The notes under the pieces: model-generated
Seen by the model: the letters and a program-made list of their open reading frames with translations, nothing else
What the model was told of the DNA's origin: nothing
Database searches by the model: none
Made by a program: the position numbers and the translations under genes
Shown: positions 8,908 through 16,971 of the stretch, one piece after another
Layout of the letters: each line of letters begins with the position of its first letter
Position numbering within the stretch: the stretch's first letter is position 1
Source of the DNA: Salininema proteolyticum
GTDB taxonomy: Bacteria > Actinomycetota > Actinomycetes > Mycobacteriales > Micromonosporaceae
Length of the DNA: 64,000 nucleotides
Assembly (NCBI RefSeq): GCF_042685645.1
Contig: NZ_JBHUNX010000001.1
Location: forward strand, 4,030,001 to 4,094,000
Direction of reading: 5' to 3'

Positions 8908-9900
8908 TCAGCCTTTGATCCCATTGAACAGCTCGCTGACGTCGTCGTCAAAGTACTTGCTGTAGCTGGTCTCCGGCGGCCCGTTGCTGATGACCCCGTT
9001 GAGGTATCCCAGCAGGTTGTCGTTGCTGTAATCCTGGAGGAACGGGCCTCCGGAGGATCCGCCCGTCATGAGGCAGTCGAAGCCGATCTGACTGGTGAAC
9101 CAGCGGGGGTACGTCGTTCCCTCGCAGTACATCTGGGACTCGCCGTCGAACGGGTCCTCCGCCGGGTAACCGAAGATGGTCACGTCGACCTCCTTGGAGT
9201 CGTTGACGATCATCCCGTGCCCGCCGGTGACGTTCACGATCTCGGAGCCGTTCAGCTGCTGCATGTTGACGAAGGCGACGTCCCAGTCGTAGGATCCGTC
9301 CTCGGTCCAGCCCTGGAAGGTGGTCATGGTCTGCCATTCCCAGGTGCCGTAAGGCCGGTTTCCCTTGTCGTACTCGGGGACGAAGGTCCAGTCCTCCATC
9401 CAGCCTCCGCCGTCGCCGTTGTGAACGCAGTGCCCGGCCGTCGACACGACGTTCTTGGACGGGCTGTTGATGACCGACCCGGAGCAGACGTAATCCAGTC
9501 CGTCGTCGGGGTTGTGGAAGAAGACCTTGCCGATGGCCGGACTACGGTACACCGCTTTTGGTGCCACCGAGTCTTCCAGCGGTGCGACCGGCTCGGACAG
9601 GGTCTCGGGCTCGGCTTCGGGAGTGTCCTGGGGCTCCACGTCCAGATCGGTTCGAGGGGCGGGATTCGCGGGCTTGTCGAGGGTGATGGCGTCTGCCATT
9701 CGTTCGTCGGTCCAGACCGCTTGGACGTCGGACTCGTTCTCCTGGGAGACGGCGTGAGATTCCGAGTTCGTTGTGGGAGAAGAGGGTTGGATCGCATCGC
9801 CGCCGGCCTCTTCAGCTTGAGCGGGTGCGGTGAGGAAGATGGCGCCGACACCGGCCGAAAGCGCAGCGGACGCGATTCGCGCAAGGGATTTACGTAGCAT
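8908..9900 (-). CDS. secreted trypsin-fold (V8-like) serine endopeptidase
   Basis: A 330-aa secreted protease. A signal peptide (ARIASAALSAGVGAIFLTAPAQA) is followed by a long acidic pro-region (about 30-115) and a chymotrypsin-fold domain. The catalytic residues are visible: His in VVSTAGHCVHNG, Asp in DWDVAFVNM and Ser in TGGSSGGPFL. The pattern matches glutamyl-endopeptidase/V8-like enzymes of actinobacteria. It heads a two-gene operon with the small membrane protein at 8665. The ATG at 9898-9900 has a plausible ribosome site (GGAGGTAGAT) upstream. Confidence 0.9.
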   Translation of the reverse strand: MLRKSLARIASAALSAGVGAIFLTAPAQAEEAGGDAIQPSSPTTNSESHAVSQENESDVQAVWTDERMADAITLDKPANPAPRTDLDVEPQDTPEAEPETLSEPVAPLEDSVAPKAVYRSPAIGKVFFHNPDDGLDYVCSGSVINSPSKNVVSTAGHCVHNGDGGGWMEDWTFVPEYDKGNRPYGTWEWQTMTTFQGWTEDGSYDWDVAFVNMQQLNGSEIVNVTGGHGMIVNDSKEVDVTIFGYPAEDPFDGESQMYCEGTTYPRWFTSQIGFDCLMTGGSSGGPFLQDYSNDNLLGYLNGVISNGPPETSYSKYFDDDVSELFNGIKG

Positions 9901-10737
9901 TCAGAGATCTACCTCCGTGGCTTGCATGCGTGAATCAGCAACCGTCCCAGACGAAAGCGTTAACCGCAACCCTCGGTGACCAGAGCGGTCCGAGCCCTTG
10001 AAATACGCAACGCGTACGCCTTCCGTAAGCAGCCCTTGCAGTTCACTGATGAACTTTCGGCCGCGTGGCGCGCCGCCCCTCTCCGTCTTGCTCGTGCAAA
10101 CCCGGGCGCAGTTCCGGTTAGGGAAGGCTATTTACAGTTCCGGCAAGGAAATAGCGTGCAATGTGACCCTATTTCCTTGCCTGGCAAGGGAACAGAACGC
10201 GCGTGGATTCCGATTCCCTCGGGGAAGCCTTGGCCATAACGACGTGCTTTGTGGATTTCGATTTCACACACTGTTGGACCCTTGGAATGAATGGGCCTAA
10301 GACGTTCGGACACTTCTAGACGTTCGATGCGCACCCCGGCGTGTCGTGGTTGACTACCCAATATGGTCTAGGTGACACTGGGTATCGGTTCGGCAGACCA
10401 GATGTCTGTCGAAGATCGCAGTGGACATCCAGTCTTCTTCGATAGCGGCTCGCCAGCCTTCAAGTTTGGTACCTCGAACTGACGAGCCGCCCACCAAAAA
10501 CAACCCCCCGAAGGGAGCGGTTCTACTGACTCATCGTAGTTGATCTGACCGGCTGATTCCAGCCGCCTTCCCGTAGTAACGCGCGTTCGGGCGATCGCGT
10601 CTATTCGCGATGCCGTCCGTCTACCGCGTCCTGCCAACAACACGCCTCGCCACATTCCCCGGCGGGGAGTCCATGACTCAGTTCCTTAGTTCCCCCTGCC
10701 CTGAAATCAGGTGTGCAGGGGAGTTTGGAGGCTTTTC
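9901..10737. other. 837-nt non-coding region with nested inverted repeats
   Basis: No convincing gene is seen. The region holds the nested repeat set at 10127-10189, a hairpin GCGGCTCG/CGAGCCGC at about 10444-10490, a repeated AGACGTTCG around 10303-10326, and a C-run/GAAGGG stretch near 10505-10520 that reads as hairpin plus T-tract on the minus strand. It precedes three unknown genes and may hold their regulatory DNA or the edge of an old mobile element. Confidence 0.45.
10127..10189. promoter_or_regulatory. nested, mutually exclusive inverted repeats
   Basis: Three pairings share the same arms. GCTATTT (10127-10133) pairs with AAATAGC (10149-10155). GGCAAGGAAATAG (10142-10154) pairs perfectly over 13 bp with 10169-10181. 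CCTTGCC (10175-10181) can pair with GGCAAGG (10183-10189). Such competing stems are typical of attenuators or of repeat-bound control regions. No gene starts directly downstream. Confidence 0.45.
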
Positions 10738-11001
10738 ATGCCTATCTCGATGCCCTTGACTCTGGGTTCGTTCACCATCGAGGGCCGCAGGGTCCAGATC
10801 GTCCGCAGGGCCGCTCGCAAGATCTTCTGGATTACCGTCGACGGCCGTACCGCCGCGATGGTCCACACACACGACCGGTTCCTCCTCCCCCAACCCGGAT
10901 GGACGATCCGCGACGACGTCGCCGACTGGCTGCTGGAGCAGACCATGCGCGCCCACTCCCACTTCGTCGCCTACTGCTTCGCGAAGGGAGTCCACCCCTA
11001 A
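10738..11001 (+). CDS. unknown 87-aa protein
   Basis: The start at 10738 is set by GGAGG at 10727-10731, 6 nt upstream. The protein starts with a beta-rich half (LGSFTIEGRRVQIVRRAARKIFWITVDG) and ends in a helical half (DDVADWLLEQTMRAHSHF). No signal peptide or membrane helix is visible and no family is recognised. Its TAA stop overlaps the ATG of the next gene (TAATG), so it is the first gene of an operon that runs to 11988. Confidence 0.65.
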   Translation: MPISMPLTLGSFTIEGRRVQIVRRAARKIFWITVDGRTAAMVHTHDRFLLPQPGWTIRDDVADWLLEQTMRAHSHFVAYCFAKGVHP

Positions 11002-11711
11002 TGAGCTCCTTCATCACTCAGTTCTCCGAGCACTTGGATTACGTGTACGCCGCGATCGCCTTCGTGGTCGCGATCGGCTTGTACGCCTTTGCGGTCTACC
11101 ACGGCAACATCTACGGCCACAACGACCAGGAAACACAAGACCAAACCACCAGCACGGACACGAGCCACGGGCAAGCCCAACGGCACAGACGACCTGCCGG
11201 GCGTGTGTCGGGGCGGGCGAAAGCCCGGACTGTCCGTACGGACGGGGCCGTTCTGGGTGCGGTGTCGTTTCTGGCGCGGACGTTCGAGGTCCGCGAGATC
11301 GACGTCTACACCGGCGTCATCATCGCCACCGAACCCGGCGGAGACCGCCTGATCGTCGGTGAGGCGGACTGGGGTTGGGGCTACCCCGGCCGCGTCTACT
11401 GGTCGCCTGATCCGAAGCGCCATGCACTGTTCACTGACAACAGTCGCCTGAAGTTCGCACTCGAACAACGCGTCTACGCCGTCATCGACCGCGCCGTCTT
11501 CGGAGCCGACCTCCCACCACGATTCCACGAGGAAGTCTGGACCGTGGATCCGTACGTCTCACCACGAGCAGAAACACAACAACACCGGCAACCACTAACA
11601 GTGCCACAGGCACAGCGCCACGGACAAGACCGAACGCGCCTGCCGTCGCGTCCTCAACCGCAGCCTCAACATCAGGAGGTGGGCAGTGGCCGTGCTGTAT
11701 TTGCCGCCTGA
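11001..11711 (+). CDS. unknown single-pass membrane protein
   Basis: The ATG overlaps the stop of the preceding gene. The 236-aa product has one membrane helix near the N-terminus (YVYAAIAFVVAIGLYAFAVY), a basic linker (about 60-80), then a soluble domain with TFEVREIDVYTGVIIATEPGGDRLIVGE and DWGWGYPGRVYW. The last 40 residues are a low-complexity Gln/Pro/Arg tail that overlaps the next gene. Coupled translation with its neighbours suggests a shared complex, but no family is recognised. Confidence 0.6.
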   Translation: MSSFITQFSEHLDYVYAAIAFVVAIGLYAFAVYHGNIYGHNDQETQDQTTSTDTSHGQAQRHRRPAGRVSGRAKARTVRTDGAVLGAVSFLARTFEVREIDVYTGVIIATEPGGDRLIVGEADWGWGYPGRVYWSPDPKRHALFTDNSRLKFALEQRVYAVIDRAVFGADLPPRFHEEVWTVDPYVSPRAETQQHRQPLTVPQAQRHGQDRTRLPSRPQPQPQHQEVGSGRAVFAA

Positions 11712-11988
11712 CACCACCGACCTCGGCACCATCCAGCACTACGGGCAGACGTTCGAAGTCCGCCACGACGCCGACGCCGGACTCGTCTACCTCCTCTACC
11801 CAGGCACCGACGCCGACGACACACCCGTCGCCCAACGCGCGCCGGCCATCATCGCCTGCTGCGGCGGAGGAGTCTGGGCCAAACTCACCATCTACTGCGA
11901 CCAGCAGTACCAACTCTCCCGAACATTCACCGACTGGGAGAACGAACTCCGCGACGCCATCGCCATCCTCGTACAAAGAATGGCCTGA
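11686..11988 (+). CDS. unknown 100-aa protein
   Basis: A near-perfect ribosome site (AGGAGGT at 11674-11680) stands 5 nt before a GTG start at 11686, which overlaps the end of the preceding gene by 26 nt. The product is soluble, with YGQTFEVRHDADAGLVYLLYPG and a Cys pair (IIACCGGGVW). The phrase 'TFEV' and the spacing that follows recall the domain of the gene upstream. The operon ends at a 15-bp terminator. Function unknown. Confidence 0.65.
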   Translation: MAVLYLPPDTTDLGTIQHYGQTFEVRHDADAGLVYLLYPGTDADDTPVAQRAPAIIACCGGGVWAKLTIYCDQQYQLSRTFTDWENELRDAIAILVQRMA

Positions 11989-11992
11989 TCGT

Positions 11993-12025
11993 TGAGGGGC
12001 GACGGGCTTTGCCCGTCGCCCCTCA
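11993..12025 (+). terminator. operon terminator, 15-bp stem
   Basis: TGAGGGGCGACGGGC (11993-12007) pairs perfectly with 12011-12025 around a TTT loop, directly after the stop at 11988. Confidence 0.85.
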
Positions 12026-12209
12026 CGCCCATCGGCATATGGATCGGACCGCCATTGCAGTACCAACTCTCGACCGCACGCCACAGGGCATTCGGCACCG
12101 TAGCCGACTCCAACCTCCCAGAACCCGTTCTCTCCGTTGCAAAGAGCCCTGGCAGGTTCCCCATACATTGAAATGTAACGAACCGGCACGAGCAGACGGA
12201 GAGAACTGC

Positions 12210-12692
12210 ATGCAACGCAAGAGAACGCCCATCTGGCTATTGGGACTGTTCACAGCCGTCCTGGGGATGACCGGCTGCACGATCGGGCAGGATTCCGACG
12301 ACCAGGGCGCCGCCGACGGATCGAGCAGCTCCACCGACGGAACAGAGAATGACGACGGTTCGCCCAATCCCTGGGAGTCCGAATCCTTCACCGACCCTCG
12401 TATGGAAGTCCTCGTCGGGACATGGGAGGCATCCACTGACGTTGTGGGACCACACGGTTCCGAGCTGACCATCAACGAGGACGGCACCGCCGTCCTCCGC
12501 TCCGGAGCCAGTGTCCGGGGCCCGCACGAAGGGTCCATCACACTCGGGTCGAAGGATCCACATTATTTCATCGGCAAGGTGGACGATTCCGGATCGGAAC
12601 TAGTGAAAGAGTTCCGCTACGACGTCGAGGCGGACACCATCCTGTTCGCCGACTCGGGCCTTGGCGAGATCGTGCACGAACGCACGTCATAA
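12210..12692 (+). CDS. small lipoprotein of unknown function
   Basis: The 160-aa product starts with a lipoprotein signal (LLGLFTAVLGMTGC, lipobox Cys at about 22), followed by a disordered Asp/Ser/Gly linker and a compact C-terminal domain (VLVGTWEASTD ... LTINEDGTAVL). The phrase 'GTWE ... NEDGTA' resembles lipocalin-like or META-type beta barrels of secreted actinobacterial proteins; this is only a resemblance. The start at 12210 is set by GGAGAG at 12198 and by the signal sequence. A terminator follows at 12703. Confidence 0.7.
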   Translation: MQRKRTPIWLLGLFTAVLGMTGCTIGQDSDDQGAADGSSSSTDGTENDDGSPNPWESESFTDPRMEVLVGTWEASTDVVGPHGSELTINEDGTAVLRSGASVRGPHEGSITLGSKDPHYFIGKVDDSGSELVKEFRYDVEADTILFADSGLGEIVHERTS

Positions 12693-12702
12693 CGTCGTGA
12701 AC

Positions 12703-12747
12703 CGGCCGCCCGGTCCGGTGCCACGCGGCATACGGTCCGGGCGGCCG
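12703..12747 (+). terminator. terminator after the lipoprotein
   Basis: CGGCCGCCCGG (12703-12713) pairs with CCGGGCGGCCG (12737-12747), an 11-bp stem 10 nt after the stop codon. Confidence 0.7.
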
Positions 12748-13121
12748 ACTGCTCTCACGTCGCGTCATTCCCTCAGTTCGGATTCGCCTCTCTGACTCCG
12801 CTCCCGCCAGCGGATCGAACATCCAACACTCTGCGTCGTCCCATTCCCCGAGTCCCTCTCCCATGGACGTCCTTCCAGTGCCGACGATCGCCCCCTTTCT
12901 CCCCCCTGCTACCCCCGCTTGCTCACCCCGGCCTGGACTCATCCTGCTCCGCTCAATCCACACGCTCCTCCTCCGTACTTTCCCCGGCAGCTCGGCAAAG
13001 CCGCTGAAACACCACATCGGAACGGCTGCCAGGCCTACCATCAGGGGATGAGCCCACTGCCGACCCGTGTCCCCGTCGATGCGGAGACGAGTCATGTTCC
13101 GACCCGCGAAGAGGAGTCCGA
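12748..13121. other. gap before the amino-acid ABC operon
   Basis: No gene is seen. The stretch is C-rich on the plus strand and should contain the promoter of the transporter operon. GAGGAG at 13111 is the ribosome site of the next gene. Confidence 0.4.
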
Positions 13122-13937
13122 ATGAACGCGCCCGTCCGGAAATCGAGCCTGGCAGCCGTCGCAGTGCTGGCTTTGGCGGCGTGCGGCGGCTCCACCGAGC
13201 CGACCACGACCGACAAGGGCTACACCCTCGACCTCGTGCAGCACGGCAAACTCACCGTCTGCACCCACCTTCCCTACGTCCCCTTCGAGTTCCGGGACGA
13301 CGACGACAATGTGGTCGGCTTCGACATGGACCTCATGGACCGGGCCGCCGAGGAGATCGGCGTCGAACGGACCATCGTCGACATCAAGTTCGACCCCATC
13401 AAGTCCGGCGCCGCCATGGCGGGCGGCACCTGCGACATTGCGGCGGCCGGCATGACGATCACCGAAGAGCGCGAAAAGAACCTCACCTTCTCCGATCCGT
13501 ACTTCGACGAAGTCCTCGCCTTCATGAGCCCCGTCGACGCGCCGATAACGAGCATCGACCAGGTCAAGGACCAGGACCTCACCTTGGGCGTCCAGGTCGG
13601 CACCACGAACCTCGACTACGCGCTCGACAACGGCGTCGACCCGACCCAGTTCGACGACTCCGGCAAGCTCCTCCAGGCGCTCAGGTCCGGCACGATCGAC
13701 GTCATCCTGCAGGACGTGCCCGTCATCAACGAATGGTTGCGGGACGACGCCGTCTCCGCCGAGTTCGCCATGGACGGCGAGGTCGACACCGGCGCACAGT
13801 ACGGTTTCGCGTTCAAGAAGGACGCCGAGCGGGAACTGGTCGACGCGGTCAACAAGTCGCTCGCCGACGTCCGCGAGTCGGGCGAGTACGACGAGATCTA
13901 CGAGAAGTGGTTCGGCACCGAGCCGGCCGGGTCATGA
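13122..13937 (+). CDS. polar amino-acid ABC transporter, substrate-binding lipoprotein
   Basis: A 271-aa solute-binding protein of the glutamate/polar amino-acid family (SBP_bac_3). The lipobox is LALAAC (Cys at about 21). The family features are LTVCTHLPYVPFEFRDDDDNVVGFDMDL, the mid-domain AAAGMTITEEREKNLTFSDPYF and C-terminal YDEIYEKWFG. It captures a substrate outside the membrane and delivers it to the permease encoded next. GAGGAG lies 5 nt before the ATG. The TGA stop overlaps the ATG of the permease gene (ATGA), so the three genes form a coupled operon. Confidence 0.92.
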   Translation: MNAPVRKSSLAAVAVLALAACGGSTEPTTTDKGYTLDLVQHGKLTVCTHLPYVPFEFRDDDDNVVGFDMDLMDRAAEEIGVERTIVDIKFDPIKSGAAMAGGTCDIAAAGMTITEEREKNLTFSDPYFDEVLAFMSPVDAPITSIDQVKDQDLTLGVQVGTTNLDYALDNGVDPTQFDDSGKLLQALRSGTIDVILQDVPVINEWLRDDAVSAEFAMDGEVDTGAQYGFAFKKDAERELVDAVNKSLADVRESGEYDEIYEKWFGTEPAGS

Positions 13938-14749
13938 CCGAGTACCGCGTCCACCCCGGGCTCAGCCCGAGGAAGAAACAGCGTATAGGCCAGGGGATTC
14001 AGTACACGGTCCTCGTGGGCGCCGTCCTAGCGGTCGCCGTCGTGGCCGACTGGGGTTCGATCGCCGAGCAGTTCCTCAACGGCGAGGTGGCCGTGCTGAT
14101 GCTTCCGGAACTGTTCTCGATCGCCCTGGTCAACACCGTCATCTACACCGTCTCGGGCTACGTCGTGGGCTTCGTCCTCGGCCTGCTCCTGTCGGTCATG
14201 CAGCTGTCGTCCGTGCCGGCGAACCGGTGGCTGTCGAAACTCTACGTGGAGGTCTTCCGCGGGCTGCCCGCGATCCTGGTCTTCCTGGTGCTGGCGTTCG
14301 GCGTACCGACGGCGTTCCCCGGGTTCCGCTACCCCATGGGCACCTACGGCATGGTGGCGATCGGCCTCGGGCTCGTCGCGGCGGCCTACCTCGCCGAGAC
14401 GTTCCGCGCCGGCATCCAGGCGGTGCCGAAGGGGCAGATGGAGGCCGCCCGGTCGCTGGGCATGGGCCGGACGCGGGCGTTGGTCACCATCGTGATCCCG
14501 CAGGCGATCCGGATCGTCATACCGCCGCTGACCAACGAGTTCATCCTGCTGGCCAAGGACTCCTCCCTCGTCTACGTCATGGGGGTGACGCTGGCGACCG
14601 CCGAGCTGACGAAGTTCGGCTCGGACATGGCCACGCGGATGGCTAACTCGACGCCGTTCATCGTCGCCGGGGCGACGTACCTGCTCATCACCGTCCCGCT
14701 CAGCCTCATCGTCCGCCGGCTCGAGGCCCGACAGTTGGAGACGCGCTGA
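13934..14749 (+). CDS. polar amino-acid ABC transporter, permease
   Basis: A 271-aa inner-membrane permease of the HisM/GlnP type. It has at least five membrane helices and the EAA loop (MEAARSLGMGRTRALVTIVIPQAIRIVIPPLTNEF) that contacts the ATPase. Only one permease gene is present, so it presumably works as a homodimer. It overlaps the binding-protein gene by 4 nt and the ATPase gene by 1 nt. Confidence 0.92.
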   Translation: MTEYRVHPGLSPRKKQRIGQGIQYTVLVGAVLAVAVVADWGSIAEQFLNGEVAVLMLPELFSIALVNTVIYTVSGYVVGFVLGLLLSVMQLSSVPANRWLSKLYVEVFRGLPAILVFLVLAFGVPTAFPGFRYPMGTYGMVAIGLGLVAAAYLAETFRAGIQAVPKGQMEAARSLGMGRTRALVTIVIPQAIRIVIPPLTNEFILLAKDSSLVYVMGVTLATAELTKFGSDMATRMANSTPFIVAGATYLLITVPLSLIVRRLEARQLETR

Positions 14750-15486
14750 TGCCCGATCAAGTCGCCCTTCAGAACCTGCACAAGTACTTCGGCAAGCTGG
14801 AAGTGCTGCGGGGCATCGAGCTCACGGTGGAGAGCGGCGAGGTCGTCTGCGTCATCGGCCCGTCGGGTTCGGGCAAGTCCACCCTGCTGCGCTGCATCAA
14901 CCTGCTCGAACAGCCCACGGATGGGCGGGTGGTCGTCGACGACTTCGACCTGACCGACCCCGACGCGAACCTGGACGTGGCGCGGCGGTCAATCGGCATG
15001 GTGTTCCAGCAGTTCAACCTGTTCCCGCACATGACCGTGCTGGAGAACGTCACCATCGCGCAGCGGAAGGTCCTGAAACGCCCGCGCGAGGAGGCCGACC
15101 GTATCGCCCTGGCCCAGTTGACGAAGGTCGGCGTGGCCGAGAAGGCCGCCCAGTACCCCTCCAAGCTCTCCGGCGGGCAGCAGCAGCGCGTCGCCATAGC
15201 CAGGGCGCTCGCCATGGAGCCGGACCTCATGCTCTTCGACGAGCCCACCTCGGCGCTCGACCCCGAGCTCGTCGGCGAGGTCCTGCGCGTCATGCGCCGA
15301 CTCGCCGACGAGGGAATGACCATGATCGTCGTGACCCACGAGATGGCCTTCGCCAAGGAGGTCGCCGACCGGGTCGTCTTCATGGACGACGGCGTCATCG
15401 TCGAACAGGGGCCGCCCGGAGAGGTGCTGGAGAATCCGCAGTCCGATCGGGCGCGCAGCTTCCTGCAAAGGATCCTGGAAGCATAG
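14749..15486 (+). CDS. polar amino-acid ABC transporter, ATP-binding protein
   Basis: A 245-aa ABC ATPase of the GlnQ/HisP group: Walker A (GPSGSGKST), Q-loop (MVFQQFNLFPHMTVLENV), signature LSGGQQQRVAIARAL, Walker B with LMLFDEPTSALDPELVGEV and H-loop VVTHEMAFAKEVADRVVFMDDG. It powers uptake through the permease encoded upstream, with which it overlaps (TGATG). The exact amino acid cannot be read from sequence; glutamate/glutamine or aspartate is most likely. Confidence 0.94.
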   Translation: MPDQVALQNLHKYFGKLEVLRGIELTVESGEVVCVIGPSGSGKSTLLRCINLLEQPTDGRVVVDDFDLTDPDANLDVARRSIGMVFQQFNLFPHMTVLENVTIAQRKVLKRPREEADRIALAQLTKVGVAEKAAQYPSKLSGGQQQRVAIARALAMEPDLMLFDEPTSALDPELVGEVLRVMRRLADEGMTMIVVTHEMAFAKEVADRVVFMDDGVIVEQGPPGEVLENPQSDRARSFLQRILEA

Positions 15487-15543
15487 GAGGGCTCGCCGAG
15501 TCCCGGACCGGTCTTTCGCCGTCGCCCTCACGCACAGGAACTA

Positions 15544-15567
15544 CGGGGCTCGCCATCGCGCGCCCCG
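15544..15567. terminator. hairpin between convergent genes
   Basis: CGGGGC (15544-15549) pairs with GCCCCG (15562-15567), with further pairs inside. It stands between the convergent ATPase and DoxX-like genes and could serve both. Confidence 0.5.
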
Positions 15568-15588
15568 CTTCGTGAACCGACCGTTCAC

Positions 15589-15936
15589 CTAGGCCAACAC
15601 ACCGAGGGTGAGCGCTGCGGCGACCGGGACCAGGTACAGGATCGGGAAGGCCACCGTCTTGTACGAGCGCGCTCGCAGAACGGTGATCACCGCGCCCGTG
15701 AAGTAGGCGATCAGTCCGATCGCGGCGGCGAACCCGATGTAGGGAACGAAGAGCCCGGCCAGGAGCCCCACCGAACCGGCGGCCTTGGCCCACCCCAGCC
15801 AGTTCCAACACGACCGGGGGACGCCGTACTCCTCGAGCGCGTCGGTTACGAAGGCCGCCTTGGTGAGAAGCGAGTACGCCGAGAACCCGACCCAGAGGGC
15901 GGCGGCGACAGTGACGATGATGTAGGCGATGGTCAT
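15589..15936 (-). CDS. DoxX-like small integral membrane protein
   Basis: A 115-aa protein with four membrane helices (AYIIVTVAAALWVGFSAYSLL; AAGSVGLLAGLFVPYIGFAAAIGLI; AYFTGAVITVLRA; ILYLVPVAAALTLGVLA), the layout of the DoxX_2 group. The conserved pair 'GVPRSCWNWLGWAKAAGSVGLL' is typical. Its role is uncertain; some DoxX proteins take part in redox or thiosulfate metabolism. The frame extends upstream, but ATG at 15936 has GAGG 6-9 nt before it and starts at the first helix. Confidence 0.8.
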   Translation of the reverse strand: MTIAYIIVTVAAALWVGFSAYSLLTKAAFVTDALEEYGVPRSCWNWLGWAKAAGSVGLLAGLFVPYIGFAAAIGLIAYFTGAVITVLRARSYKTVAFPILYLVPVAAALTLGVLA

Positions 15937-16081
15937 GGGACACCTCAGTTTTAATAATCCGGGAACGCTTTCGACCTCCTGACCGGGCAGAGGTGGAAAA
16001 CCTGACAGCACCGGCATGTGACGCCCGCCAAACGGCCGCCGGCGGAGGTGCGGCGCCAAGTTCGCTCCGCACGGTTGCCAT

Positions 16082-16260
16082 GCACGCCGCCCTCGCGCGG
16101 GCCGAGCTTCCGGCCACGGCGCTCGATCCGTGCCGCCGCCCAGGCCGTCCTCGCCCGGTCGGAGCCTTCGACTTCGACACTCGTTCTATGCCGTCGACGC
16201 ACAGGCCGTCCTCGCCCGGGCCTAGCCTCCAACCAGAGCGCTCAGTACGAGCGGCCGCCG
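16082..16260. repeat. three imperfect tandem copies, about 58-61 bp each
   Basis: The core CCTCGC(C/G)CGG recurs at 16091, 16149 and 16210, each time preceded by a GCC-rich segment and followed by a GAGC/TAGC-type segment; copies 1 and 3 also share GCGCTC further on. The repeats lie in the 464-nt gap between the DoxX-like and Lrp genes, where no gene is seen. Confidence 0.5.
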
Positions 16261-16400
16261 CTGGGAACTCCCCGGCCTTGGGAGTCATGGCAGCTCACAG
16301 GCCGCGACTAGTTCCGACGCGGCACCGAACCTTGATGTCGACCCTCACCGAGCCGGACGAGAGTTCACCATGACGATCGTTCCCGCCGCCGATTCGGCCG

Positions 16401-16853
16401 TCAGGACTTCAGCGGCCGGTCCTCCACGAGGCGCTTCATGACAATGGTCGAGGTCAACCGCTGGACGCCGGGCAGGGTCGCCAGCTGTTCGTCATAGACC
16501 TTCTGGAACGCCTCCAGGTCGGCGGTCACCACTCGCAGAAGGTAGTCCGGCTCGCCGAACAACCGCTCCGCCTGCACCACTTGCGGAACCGAGGCGACCG
16601 CCTCCTCGAACTCGGGAACGGTGTCGCGGTCCTCCCACCTCAGGGTCGCGAAGACCAGTGACTCGAAGGAAAGCCCCATCGAGTTCAGGTCGACGATGGC
16701 GCGGTAGCCCCGAATCGCCCCCGACTCTTCGAGCTCGCGCAGCCGCCGGTGACAGGGCGAGACGCTCAGGTTCACCCGGGCGGCCAGTTCGGTGACCGTC
16801 AGGCGGCCGTCCAACTGCAGTTCGGCAATAATCTTCTTATCCAGTGCGTCCAC
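16401..16853 (-). CDS. Lrp/AsnC-family transcriptional regulator
   Basis: A 150-aa feast/famine regulator. Residues 1-55 carry the winged HTH (LDKKIIAELQLDGRLTVTELAARVNLSVSPCHRRLRELE), and residues 60-145 the RAM/AsnC ligand domain (VFATLRW ... LFGEPDYLLRVVTADLEAFQ). Such proteins assemble as octamers and sense amino acids. It starts with GTG at 16853. The divergent neighbour is a LysE-type exporter, a standard target pair: the regulator induces export when the amino acid accumulates. Confidence 0.9.
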   Translation of the reverse strand: MDALDKKIIAELQLDGRLTVTELAARVNLSVSPCHRRLRELEESGAIRGYRAIVDLNSMGLSFESLVFATLRWEDRDTVPEFEEAVASVPQVVQAERLFGEPDYLLRVVTADLEAFQKVYDEQLATLPGVQRLTSTIVMKRLVEDRPLKS

Positions 16854-16971
16854 GGGGGAAATTTTACCCCTTATACAGCACTATCTGCCATTCTTTGCAA
16901 TCTTCTCCCTCGCGAACAGCACTAATCTTGCTCTGCACACACTGATTTCTTGGAATATGAAAGGGACAGCC

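Noticed and set aside
10142..10181. 13-bp inverted repeat as terminal repeats of an insertion sequence
   Set aside because: The arms are only 14 nt apart, with no transposase between or near them.
13067..14749. A single long frame across the binding-protein and permease genes
   Set aside because: The first part is an Arg/His-rich out-of-frame reading of the binding-protein gene; the real genes meet at an ATGA overlap at 13934.
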